A stretch of DNA of 64,000 nucleotides from Pedobacter borealis DSM 19626 (GTDB taxonomy: Bacteria > Bacteroidota > Bacteroidia > Sphingobacteriales > Sphingobacteriaceae). Shown one piece after another: positions 52,829 to 60,977 of the stretch. The position numbers and the translations under genes are program-made. Under the pieces are notes generated by a model, which had not been told where the DNA came from, did no database searches, and saw nothing but the letters and a program-made list of their open reading frames with translations. The stretch lies in assembly GCF_000708285.2 (NCBI RefSeq), contig NZ_JAUG01000040.1, positions 1 to 64,000 of the forward strand, read 5' to 3'. The first letter of the stretch is position 1. Each line of letters starts with the position of its first letter.

Positions 52829-52848
52829 GGTCTGTGTCCTCACAGATC
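52829..52848. repeat. GGTCTGTG palindrome, copy 7
   Basis: GGTCTGTGTCCTCACAGATC. It is flanked by GCCACGGAAACACGG (52794-52808) and its inverse CTCCGTGGC (52900-52908), the same outer context as copy 2 at 35633. Confidence 0.7.
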
Positions 52849-52952
52849 ATTTGTTTTCTTTTTCCATACCCGTACTATATTTATCAGTGCTTTCTGTGTC
52901 TCCGTGGCCCATGTTAAATGAGCACGCTGTGTGTTCTGCGGTTAACAAAACC

Positions 52953-53522
52953 CTATTTCTTAGCCCTGATTTTACTCAAAAATTCGGGAGTAAAGCCGAG
53001 GTAAGAAGCCAGCATATACTGTGGTACACGCTGTACAAATTCAGGGAATAAACGATTAAAATGATGGTATCTTTCCTCTGCTGTTTGGCTGTACAGGAAC
53101 TTTATTCTTCGCTGTGAAGCTTGATGGTTTTTTTGCAAAATCAGTCTGAAGTACCTTTCCAGCTTAGGGAGTTTATGGAACATTTCATCATAATGGTGAT
53201 GTTCGATGGCGATCACTTCAGTGCTTTCTGCTGCCTGGATATAAAATTCAGATTGCTCATGAAATAGAAAGCTGGTTAGATCGGTAATCCACCAGTTTTC
53301 GATGGCAAATTGAATGGTTTGTTCAGCCCCCTTAATGTCAATGAAGTAAAGCCTCAGGCAGCCTTTTATCACAAAATAATTTGCCCTGCAAGTTTGTCCT
53401 TCTTCTAATAAAAAAGCCTTCTTTTTAACGGAAAAAGATTTGAGTAGCAATGCAAGGGTTTCTTGTTCATCGCTATTCAAATCTATAAATCTATTAATGT
53501 GGTTATAAAGTGCACTATACAT
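52953..53522 (-). CDS. Crp/Fnr family transcriptional regulator
   Basis: 189 residues. Cyclic-nucleotide-binding-like beta-roll (about 10-120, LLEEGQTCRANYFVIKGCLR and FLFHEQSEFYIQAAESTEV) and a C-terminal winged-helix part (QTAEERYHHFNRLFPEFVQR, LASYLGFTPEFLSKIRAKK). The Arg/Ser pair for cAMP binding is not visible, and the four Fnr cysteines are absent. This short form is common in Bacteroidota, where a small ligand is unknown. It precedes the AhpD-like gene on the same strand. Confidence 0.88.
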   Translation of the reverse strand: MYSALYNHINRFIDLNSDEQETLALLLKSFSVKKKAFLLEEGQTCRANYFVIKGCLRLYFIDIKGAEQTIQFAIENWWITDLTSFLFHEQSEFYIQAAESTEVIAIEHHHYDEMFHKLPKLERYFRLILQKNHQASQRRIKFLYSQTAEERYHHFNRLFPEFVQRVPQYMLASYLGFTPEFLSKIRAKK

Positions 53523-53577
53523 AGCTATACTAATGATTAGCTAAAATAGGTATTATTATAAAAACGGAATCAACATC

Positions 53578-54360
53578 TTAAAGTGAAAAAGCCTTATATA
53601 TCGGATGTGCATATTCGCCCCAGTTTTTCATCGCGCCAAGTAATATTGCTTTTAAACCTTTGTTATCAGTCGGCTTTCCTTTTGTAGGTGGTGCTAAATC
53701 TTTTTCTGGCACTGTAACTTCTGTCACTTTAGTTGCAAACCAGGTTACATTTTCGTGGGGTAAAGCTAAACCTAAAATCATACCGGGTAATCCGGTAAAA
53801 GATTCAGGACCGCCTGAAACTGCAATCTGATTCGAATAATAAGCCACAACATAAACCGAGTCCATAATGATAGCATTTGCCCTACGGCATTCATAACCTG
53901 CAATTTCTCTTGTTTCGTCAGTAATTTTCCAGTTAATCTTACGTAGACTATCCTTAACTAAATAAGTATCTTCATACACGCTTTTTTGTGTGGTACTGGT
54001 TTGCTGATCGAAATTTGTAGCAATGGTATTTTTTAAATCTGCCAGCACATCTGTTGATAACCAGTTGTTGTTCACTGTTTCTTCTACTGTTGGCCACTTA
54101 TATAGACTTTTATCTTTGGTGAAGCTCAAGGTACTTTTAGCAACCTTGAATTGAGGATTATTTTTCTTGTATTGATCAAAAGCCTGGGCCATATAGGTCT
54201 CATTATCCTTATTGATCCTCTTTTTGATCAAGGCGTACATATTTGATCTTTTCTCAAATTCGATCACCCCATTTTTTACGAAGTGTATATTTTGTGCGGA
54301 TAAGCTCTTGCTGATGAAAATAACAGCAAATAAGATGATATATTTTAGTGTAGTTTTCAT
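53578..54360 (-). CDS. GLPGLI family protein
   Basis: 260 residues with a signal peptide (FAVIFISKSLSAQ). The family name motif appears as FTGLPGMILGL, preceded by ETREIAGYECRRA and IMDSVYVVAYYSNQI. GLPGLI proteins are exported and of unknown function; they are commonly encoded next to TonB-dependent receptors in Bacteroidota. Here it starts five bases after the stop of such a barrel protein on the same strand, so the pair is one transcript. Confidence 0.93.
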   Translation of the reverse strand: MKTTLKYIILFAVIFISKSLSAQNIHFVKNGVIEFEKRSNMYALIKKRINKDNETYMAQAFDQYKKNNPQFKVAKSTLSFTKDKSLYKWPTVEETVNNNWLSTDVLADLKNTIATNFDQQTSTTQKSVYEDTYLVKDSLRKINWKITDETREIAGYECRRANAIIMDSVYVVAYYSNQIAVSGGPESFTGLPGMILGLALPHENVTWFATKVTEVTVPEKDLAPPTKGKPTDNKGLKAILLGAMKNWGEYAHPIYKAFSL

Positions 54361-54365
54361 GGTTG

Positions 54366-57170
54366 TTATTTTTGTGTTTTGATACCGCCGCCCATTTTAT
54401 TAAAATCCCACGATACGGAGAACATTAAATATCTTCTAATGGTAGTATAACTGCTTTGGCTAATCGAGGTATTAGATGCCGAACGATTAAAACCGATATT
54501 CTGATTAAGAATATCATTTACAGTTGCTGAGAATCTTAAGTTTTCTGATTTGAAGAATTTTTTGCTTAATGATGCATTCCAGATAAGGCGCTCAAAGCTT
54601 TCTGTTAACACTTGTGTTTTTCCGTTGTATTGGTATTCGGCATCTGTAGATATTTCAAATTTTCCAGGTAATTGTTTATTACCTGAAGCATAGCCAGTCC
54701 ATCCCCATCCATCACTATTCCTACCGATACTTGCTCTTGCCATATTATACGATGGGCCAAAACGGGTATAAAAACTATAACTTTTATCTTTGTATTTCGA
54801 AATATTGATACCTCCGCCGTAGCTATAGTTTTTAGTGTTATTTAAGGTCCGGCCTAAATCAGTGGTAATAAAATTATAAGAAGAATTCCCATTTGCGTTT
54901 ACATTTAAACCTAAGTTTATTTCGCCAAGAGCGTTTATTTTCCTGCTTATCTGTCCATACAAATAAAAATTTGTCTGCATTTTATCATTGTAATTGATGT
55001 AGCGATAGGTACTTTTACCAACACCATTGGTGGTTACATCACTAATAATCGGATTTGTAGTAAAACTGTAGGAGCCGCTTAACCAAATCGATTGGCTGGT
55101 TAAAACTTTGTAAGAGTTATAATTCGCATTAATATTGCTTCTGAATGATGGTCTTAAATCTTGATTTCCTTCAACAACATTAAATGGGTCATTATTTACC
55201 CTAACTGGTTGCAGTTGATCGAGCGAAGGTTGATTGGTATTGCCGTAATAACTAATCCGTAATGATTTTTGCTGAGAAAAACGATATTGATAAGTTGCCT
55301 GGGGCATATAATTAATAAAGTTTCTTACATAGGTTTTGTTATGGTAAATATCATCCTGCTTAAAATTTACCCCACTAAATTTCGAGCCAAAATTGATAAC
55401 GGTTTTGCCTTTTTTATAATTGAAAATTGCACCGGCCTGATTGATGGTCTGGTTCAGTTCAAAGTTGTTACTGTAGAGCGTGTCTAAAATATCATATCTG
55501 CCACTTCCAGATTGATTAAAGGATAGCCGATCTGATTTCCCGTTCATTAAACTTAGGCCATAGTTAATAATTACGGTTAAGGTTTTTGAAAGGGGTTCAG
55601 TGTAAGCCGCATTTAACTTAAAAGCACTATTTGTTATATCGTTGGTCTTTAATTGATTGGTAAGACTATCTATTATTCCTGTTCCAGTCTCATTTGCCCG
55701 TTTGTTAAGCGAGTTTAAGTATCCTTCACTATTACTTTTGTTGATCGATTGATTTAAGTTTAATGATAATGTGCGCCCCTTTTTCTTTAACTTTTTGGTG
55801 AATAAAACGTTCATGTTAAAACTTTGATCATCTACCTCATTGCTTAGCGTTCTGTCTGATGAATTTAGGAATTTATCATTCTCACCGGAAGTTGAAGTTA
55901 CAAAATGGTTTGAGGTATTACTTTTTTTCAATGCGCCATCAACATTAACTTTCATGGTTAAGGTCGTATCGATTTTTAGCTCATACATAGCATCCAGTTT
56001 TTGTCTGAACATGTCATTGTCGAATGATTCATTTGAGGTATTATTCTGTACTCCAGATGCTAAATTGTTCTGACTTATCGAGTTTCTATCACCCTGAACC
56101 CTGATTGATCCAATTTTATAATTTGTGTTTAACGATTCCTTGTCTTTGTTCCATTTGTTATCGAAATGCAAGCCCCCGGTTCTGGCTAGAGGTAAACCCT
56201 GGCCATTATACTGTCCGTCGTAACTATCAAAATCATCACTTCCACTGCTAAAATACATTCCGCCTTCATCACTCATAGTTAAATTGCTTGATCCGCTATA
56301 TTTATCTCTGTCATCCCAGCCTAAACCTACCGTTCCATTGTTGCCTAAAATGCCGTAGGCCGAAAATTTCTTTTTGCCCCAAAATTTATTGAACATTCCC
56401 TGACCCTGATAAAAATCTTTTGTTCCATAACCACCCTGCACTTTACCAAAGTAGCCGTTCTTTTTATCTTCTTTAAGTTTAATGTTAAGTGTTTTGGTTT
56501 TTTCGCCGTCATCAATACCTGTAAAACTAGCCTGATCGCTTGCTTTATCGTAAAGCTGAACAGATTCTACCATGTCTGCCCGCAGGTTTTTAGTTACCAG
56601 CGTTGGGTCATCACCAAAAAATTCTTCACCATCTACCAATACCTTCGGAACTGTTTTGCCCTGAGCCGTAATTTTACCGTCTTTATCTACCTGAAAGCCC
56701 GGAAACTGTTTAATGAGGTCCTCAACCTTGGAGTTCGGTTCGATATTATATGCTTTGGGATCAAACTCTGTAGTATCGCCTTTAATTTTTATGGCTGTTC
56801 TGTTTCCTTTAATAATTACATCGGCAAGAATTTTGGCCATCCCTGTAAGATTAATTTTTCCATAATCTTTAACCTGAGTGGTAGAATCGAGCGTAAAATG
56901 ATCTACAAAATCTGCATACTTAGGGTAAGAAACCAATAAGATAAACTTCCCGTTTTTAATTCCGCTAAGCTCGAATGAGCCATTTTCTGCTGTCCGGGTA
57001 AATTTTACCAATGTAGAATCTTTTGCATTTAAAACAGCAATAGCCGTTCCGGATAAAAGCGTTGTCGATGCAGTATCAATCGTTCGGCCTTTAATGGTAT
57101 GGAGGCTTTGTGCTTTCGAATAAGTGGAGATAAAAACAAAAAGACACAACGAGAGTAATAGACGTTTCAT
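54366..57170 (-). CDS. TonB-dependent receptor-like outer-membrane barrel
   Basis: 934 residues. Signal peptide (LLLSLCLFVFISTYSKAQ), a carboxypeptidase-regulatory-like domain (TIKGRTIDTASTTLLSGTAI), a plug-like region (VEDLIKQFPGFQVDKDGKIT, KVLVDGEEFFGDDPTLVTKN) and a large barrel (OMP_b-brl_3 type), ending SWDFNKMGGGIKTQK. It probably imports or senses a ligand with the GLPGLI protein encoded just downstream. The ligand is unknown. Regulation is not visible; no anti-sigma gene is adjacent. Confidence 0.87.
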   Translation of the reverse strand: MKRLLLSLCLFVFISTYSKAQSLHTIKGRTIDTASTTLLSGTAIAVLNAKDSTLVKFTRTAENGSFELSGIKNGKFILLVSYPKYADFVDHFTLDSTTQVKDYGKINLTGMAKILADVIIKGNRTAIKIKGDTTEFDPKAYNIEPNSKVEDLIKQFPGFQVDKDGKITAQGKTVPKVLVDGEEFFGDDPTLVTKNLRADMVESVQLYDKASDQASFTGIDDGEKTKTLNIKLKEDKKNGYFGKVQGGYGTKDFYQGQGMFNKFWGKKKFSAYGILGNNGTVGLGWDDRDKYSGSSNLTMSDEGGMYFSSGSDDFDSYDGQYNGQGLPLARTGGLHFDNKWNKDKESLNTNYKIGSIRVQGDRNSISQNNLASGVQNNTSNESFDNDMFRQKLDAMYELKIDTTLTMKVNVDGALKKSNTSNHFVTSTSGENDKFLNSSDRTLSNEVDDQSFNMNVLFTKKLKKKGRTLSLNLNQSINKSNSEGYLNSLNKRANETGTGIIDSLTNQLKTNDITNSAFKLNAAYTEPLSKTLTVIINYGLSLMNGKSDRLSFNQSGSGRYDILDTLYSNNFELNQTINQAGAIFNYKKGKTVINFGSKFSGVNFKQDDIYHNKTYVRNFINYMPQATYQYRFSQQKSLRISYYGNTNQPSLDQLQPVRVNNDPFNVVEGNQDLRPSFRSNINANYNSYKVLTSQSIWLSGSYSFTTNPIISDVTTNGVGKSTYRYINYNDKMQTNFYLYGQISRKINALGEINLGLNVNANGNSSYNFITTDLGRTLNNTKNYSYGGGINISKYKDKSYSFYTRFGPSYNMARASIGRNSDGWGWTGYASGNKQLPGKFEISTDAEYQYNGKTQVLTESFERLIWNASLSKKFFKSENLRFSATVNDILNQNIGFNRSASNTSISQSSYTTIRRYLMFSVSWDFNKMGGGIKTQK

Positions 57171-57462
57171 AGATAGGATTTGGTTTTATTTGCCGAATAT
57201 AAAACTAATATGTTAGTTGGGTGTAATGATTTAACCTTTTTTAACATTATTGCCTAATAATCAATTCATTTTAATATTTGAGGCTTTGCAACCAATCGTT
57301 TTTCGTATAGCTTAATTCGGCGTTCGTCTATAAATACAAGCTCATGGTATAATAGCCAGTAACTTGCTGAAACGTTTTATACAGATCGCCGTCTTAATTA
57401 CAAAACCACCTAATAATTAGGGGTTTAAAAAAGAGATTTATAAAACATAAAATATTAAAGTC
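57171..57462. other. Divergent spacer
   Basis: About 290 AT-rich bases between the barrel gene and the GIN-domain gene. It must hold both promoters. I could not place convincing -33/-7 pairs, and no repeat of the families above is present. Confidence 0.4.
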
Positions 57463-58104
57463 ATGAAAACTTCTATTAAAAATTTATTCGCAGCTGCATT
57501 AGTAATGGTTACTTTAAGTAGCGCAACAGTAGTAGCAAACGCTACAGAAAACAACGCAAATTATACTGCGATAACCCAGGTTAAAAATATCGGTAAAATT
57601 GTAGTAGCCGGAAACGTTAAATTGATCCTTGTTCAGGATGCCAAAGAAAGTGTTGAAGTTTACGATCAATATTATACCAAAAATGCCTTGGTACAACAGC
57701 AGGGAGGAGAGCTTAGAATCAGTTCTTTTGATAAAAATACCTTAACTGTAATTGCCCACGTAAATAATTTAACTGCCATTGAAGCATCAAATACAGCCAC
57801 TGTAACTACCGCAGGAAACTTTAACCTGATAAACTTAAATGTTGTTTTAAACGATAAAGCATCAGCAGATATAACAGCTAATGTCGTTAACCTATCAACT
57901 ACGGTTAAAGATACTGCATCATTAAAGTTAACAGGTTCTTCTGAAACACATTCAGCATTAATCGGATCGGGTTCTGAAATTAAAATGGGCGACTTTACTG
58001 CCCAAGAAAGCACCATTAGAGTAGCAGATAAACCAATTTTAGCCAACAACAATAAATCACGCTATGATGATTTGCAAATAGATTTATTAGAAAGACTATT
58101 CTAA
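57463..58104 (+). CDS. Exported GIN-domain (DUF2807) protein
   Basis: 213 residues with a signal peptide (ALVMVTLSSATVVANA). The mature part is a putative auto-transporter adhesin, head GIN domain: VKNIGKIVVAGNVKLILVQD, VTTAGNFNLINLNVVLNDKA and repeated short beta-strands forming a solenoid. Such domains are exported and of unknown role in Bacteroidota. It shares a solenoid style, but not clear homology, with the protein at 25826. It is followed at once by a strong terminator, so the gene is monocistronic. Confidence 0.82.
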   Translation: MKTSIKNLFAAALVMVTLSSATVVANATENNANYTAITQVKNIGKIVVAGNVKLILVQDAKESVEVYDQYYTKNALVQQQGGELRISSFDKNTLTVIAHVNNLTAIEASNTATVTTAGNFNLINLNVVLNDKASADITANVVNLSTTVKDTASLKLTGSSETHSALIGSGSEIKMGDFTAQESTIRVADKPILANNNKSRYDDLQIDLLERLF

Positions 58105-58129
58105 TCCCCCATCATATATTTACCACAAA

Positions 58130-58161
58130 GGCGCTGAATTTAAATTCAGCGCCTTTTTTTT
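58130..58161 (+). terminator. Strong intrinsic terminator
   Basis: GGCGCTGAATTTAAATTCAGCGCC is a perfect 24-base palindrome followed by eight Ts. It ends the GIN-domain transcript and may also slow the convergent aldehyde dehydrogenase transcript. Confidence 0.93.
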
Positions 58162-58162
58162 G

Positions 58163-58215
58163 CCGTCATTGCGAGAAGGCTTTTTCAGCCGACGAAGCAA
58201 TCTTACCGTGATCGC
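58163..58215. repeat. GTCAT-type repeat, CGTCATTGCGAG variant
   Basis: CCGTCATTGCGAGAAGGCTTTTTCAGCCGACGAAGCAATCTTACCG. Inner arms GGCT/AGCC around TTTTTC form a hairpin, and ATTGC/GCAAT pair further out. The right outer arm is missing or absent. Confidence 0.5.
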
Positions 58216-58235
58216 TCATAATCAAAAAAGATTCT

Positions 58236-59777
58236 TTATAAGTCAAATTTTATCCCCTGTGCTAAAGGCAGCGTGTTCGAATAATTGATGGTATTGGTTT
58301 GCCTGCGCATATAAGCTCTCCAGGCATCAGATCCGCTTTCCCTGCCACCGCCTGTTTCTTTTTCACCGCCAAAAGCACCGCCGATTTCTGCGCCCGAAGT
58401 ACCAATATTTACATTGGCTATGCCACAGTCAGAGCCTTTAGCCGATAAGAATTGCTCTGCCTCTCTTAAATTCAAAGTCATAATGGCCGATGATAACCCT
58501 TGCGGAACGGCATTTTGCAAAGCAATAGCCTCATCTAATGTTTTGTATTTAATCAGATATAAAATCGGCGCAAATGTTTCGTGCTGAACAATCTTAAAAT
58601 CATTCTGAACTTCGGCAATACATGGTTTTACGTAACACCCGCTTGTATAGGCATTGCCCGATAAAACGCCGCCCTCTACCACAAAATTGCCACCCTCTTC
58701 CTTACATTTGGTAATCGAATCTAAGTATGCTGCAACCGCATCGGTATCAATCAGTGGTCCCACATGGTTATTTTGATCTAAGGGATCTCCAATACGCAAC
58801 TGTCCGTAAGCTTTAACCAGTTTAGCGGTAAAAGCATCATATACACTTTCGTGGATAATTAGTCTCCTGGTAGAGGTACAACGCTGGCCTGCGGTACCAA
58901 CAGCACCGAATACCGCACCAATTAAACTCATGTCTAAATCGGCGTGTTCTGAAATGATAATGGCATTATTACCACCAAGTTCCAGCAAGCTTTTTCCTAA
59001 CCTTGCGCCTACTGCCGCGCCAACTGCCTTACCCATACGTGTTGATCCGGTGGCAGAAATTAAAGGGATACGGCCATCATTTGTCATGCGTTCGCCAACT
59101 TCCCTATCGCCTAAAATGAGATTACAAACCCCTTCGGCTATATTGTTATCTTTAAAAACCTTTGCAATAATATGTTGACAGGCAATTGCGGTTAAAGGTG
59201 TCTTTTCTGATGGTTTCCAGATACAGACATTGCCACAAACCAGGGCCAGGGCGGTATTCCAGCTCCAAACTGCTACCGGGAAATTAAAGGCAGAAATGAT
59301 TCCAACAATGCCCAGTGGATGCCATTGTTCGTACATGCGGTGGCTTGGGCGTTCGCTGTGCATGGTTAAGCCATAAAGCTGTCTGGATAAACCCACTGCA
59401 AAATCGCAGATATCGATCATTTCCTGCACTTCACCAAAACCCTCCTGCAAACTTTTACCCATCTCGTAAGAAACCAGGGTGCCTAACGCATCTTTGTTTT
59501 CACGTAAGGCATCACCAAACTGGCGCACAATTTCTCCTCTTTTTGGAGCCGGAACCGTACGCCATGCTGTAAATGCTTCCTGCGCTTTATGTACAACAGC
59601 ATCATAATCAGCAGCACTTGCAACTTTTGCCGAAGCAATCAGTTTGCCATCAACGGGAGAAAAACTTTCTAATGTATTTGTATTAAGTTCCCCGCCCCAA
59701 TTGCCGCCCGTACTATAAGCGGCATTGCTTGCATTAATGCCCAGTTTGCTTAAAATGGATTGAATATCTGTAGTCAT
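58236..59777 (-). CDS. Aldehyde dehydrogenase, ALDH7 type
   Basis: 513 residues of the ALDH superfamily. Signatures of the ALDH7/L-aminoadipate-semialdehyde dehydrogenase group: GNWGGELNTNTLESFSPVDG near the N-terminus, GIVGIISAFNFPVAVWSWNT, LLELGGNNAIIISEHADLDM with the general base Glu, and GTAGQRCTSTRRL with catalytic Cys300. The end FGGEKETGGGRESGSDAWRAY is also typical. It probably oxidises 2-aminoadipate semialdehyde in lysine breakdown with NAD+. The exact substrate is inferred. It stands alone on the minus strand. Confidence 0.88.
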   Translation of the reverse strand: MTTDIQSILSKLGINASNAAYSTGGNWGGELNTNTLESFSPVDGKLIASAKVASAADYDAVVHKAQEAFTAWRTVPAPKRGEIVRQFGDALRENKDALGTLVSYEMGKSLQEGFGEVQEMIDICDFAVGLSRQLYGLTMHSERPSHRMYEQWHPLGIVGIISAFNFPVAVWSWNTALALVCGNVCIWKPSEKTPLTAIACQHIIAKVFKDNNIAEGVCNLILGDREVGERMTNDGRIPLISATGSTRMGKAVGAAVGARLGKSLLELGGNNAIIISEHADLDMSLIGAVFGAVGTAGQRCTSTRRLIIHESVYDAFTAKLVKAYGQLRIGDPLDQNNHVGPLIDTDAVAAYLDSITKCKEEGGNFVVEGGVLSGNAYTSGCYVKPCIAEVQNDFKIVQHETFAPILYLIKYKTLDEAIALQNAVPQGLSSAIMTLNLREAEQFLSAKGSDCGIANVNIGTSGAEIGGAFGGEKETGGGRESGSDAWRAYMRRQTNTINYSNTLPLAQGIKFDL

Positions 59778-59989
59778 ATATCTAACGATTTACACAAAAA
59801 AACAAAAAAATTAACAGAAAGGAGGTCACATTCTGGTCTTTAAATTATTTCCATAATCAATATCTTCCTTTAAGCATAACCAGGTATAAATAAGGCTATA
59901 AATTTGTGTTTTTTGCTTTGCAATATAAATAGCGTAGTTTTCCAAAAGAATAATGATATCAAATTAGGCTTCAGTTGTTATAAAATAGA

Positions 59990-60871
59990 ATGATGAAAAT
60001 AAAATTATTGCTCGTTGCTTTTTTAGGGTTCAGTATTACCCTTTCGGCACAAACAAAAAAGGCGACTAACTCGCTCTTGTGGGAAATTTCTGGTAACGGA
60101 TTAAAAAAACCTTCTTATTTATTTGGTACACACCATCTAATACCTGCAAAATTTGCTGATACTATGAAGGTTTTGCAAGAAAAATTGAAATCGGCCAATG
60201 CGGTAGTAGGTGAAATTGTTATGGACAGTACCATACAAAAGAAAATGGCACCGTTTTTAATGATGAAAAACAACAGGCTCGATAGCTTATTAACAAAAGC
60301 GGAATTTAAAGAGGTAGAAGATTACTTCAAGACCAAGCAACCGGGATTTGAATTAAAGCAACTAAATAACTTTAAACCAGCAATGGTAACGCTAATGATC
60401 ATGCTTTTTGATAATCCGGATATGTTAAAAGATGTAGGTGATGGAATAGATAATAGTTTCCAGGCATATGCCAAAAAAAATGCGAAATCTTTATATGGAT
60501 TAGAAACGGCCGAATATCAGGGGGCACTTTTATTTGATAGTGATCTGCAAAAACAAAAGAAAGCATTGCTAAAATCGATCCGGGAAGTGGATAAAAGCAA
60601 ACAAAAAATGGAGGAACTGAAAACTTATTACATCACTCAGGATATAGATAAATTAACTGAACTCTTTAAAAATCAAGACGAAGAAAACAAAGAATTTATG
60701 ACCGAGCTCTTAAAAAACCGAAATAACCGGTGGTTAGCCCAGTTGCCTGCCCTAATGGAAAACCAATCGTTATTTATTGTGGTTGGAGCGGGTCATTTAG
60801 TGGGTGCCGAAGGCTTGATAAAAGGGTTGCAGCTTAAAGGTTACACTTTAAAGCCAGTAGCAACTAATTAA
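59990..60871 (+). CDS. TraB/GumN family protein
   Basis: 293 residues with a signal peptide (LLVAFLGFSITLSAQ). The GumN/TraB fold shows KPSYLFGTHHL with the conserved GTxH, VVGEIVMDST with the conserved Glu, ETAEYQ in the middle, and FIVVGAGHLVGAEGLIKGLQ at the end containing GAGHL. Family members belong to the erythromycin-esterase/TIKI-like metalloprotease group, so a membrane or periplasmic peptidase role is possible. Two ATG codons adjoin (59990 and 59993). The M1 aminopeptidase follows after about 100 bases with its own promoter. Confidence 0.88.
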   Translation: MMKIKLLLVAFLGFSITLSAQTKKATNSLLWEISGNGLKKPSYLFGTHHLIPAKFADTMKVLQEKLKSANAVVGEIVMDSTIQKKMAPFLMMKNNRLDSLLTKAEFKEVEDYFKTKQPGFELKQLNNFKPAMVTLMIMLFDNPDMLKDVGDGIDNSFQAYAKKNAKSLYGLETAEYQGALLFDSDLQKQKKALLKSIREVDKSKQKMEELKTYYITQDIDKLTELFKNQDEENKEFMTELLKNRNNRWLAQLPALMENQSLFIVVGAGHLVGAEGLIKGLQLKGYTLKPVATN

Positions 60872-60884
60872 ATATTTCAATGCG

Positions 60885-60917
60885 TTTGTAAAAACAAAAG
60901 AAAGGGAGCTACATTTG
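60885..60917 (+). promoter_or_regulatory. Promoter for the M1 aminopeptidase gene
   Basis: TTTG (60885-60888) and TACATTTG (60910-60917) match the -33 and -7 boxes with 21 bases between them. The transcript would start near 60924, beyond the upstream in-frame start at 60915. This is why ATG 60978 is taken as the gene start. Confidence 0.65.
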
Positions 60918-60977
60918 CGTTTTTACTTTGCACAAATAGCAGTGTTTAAAGTAAAACTAATTTGTAAAAACATAAAA

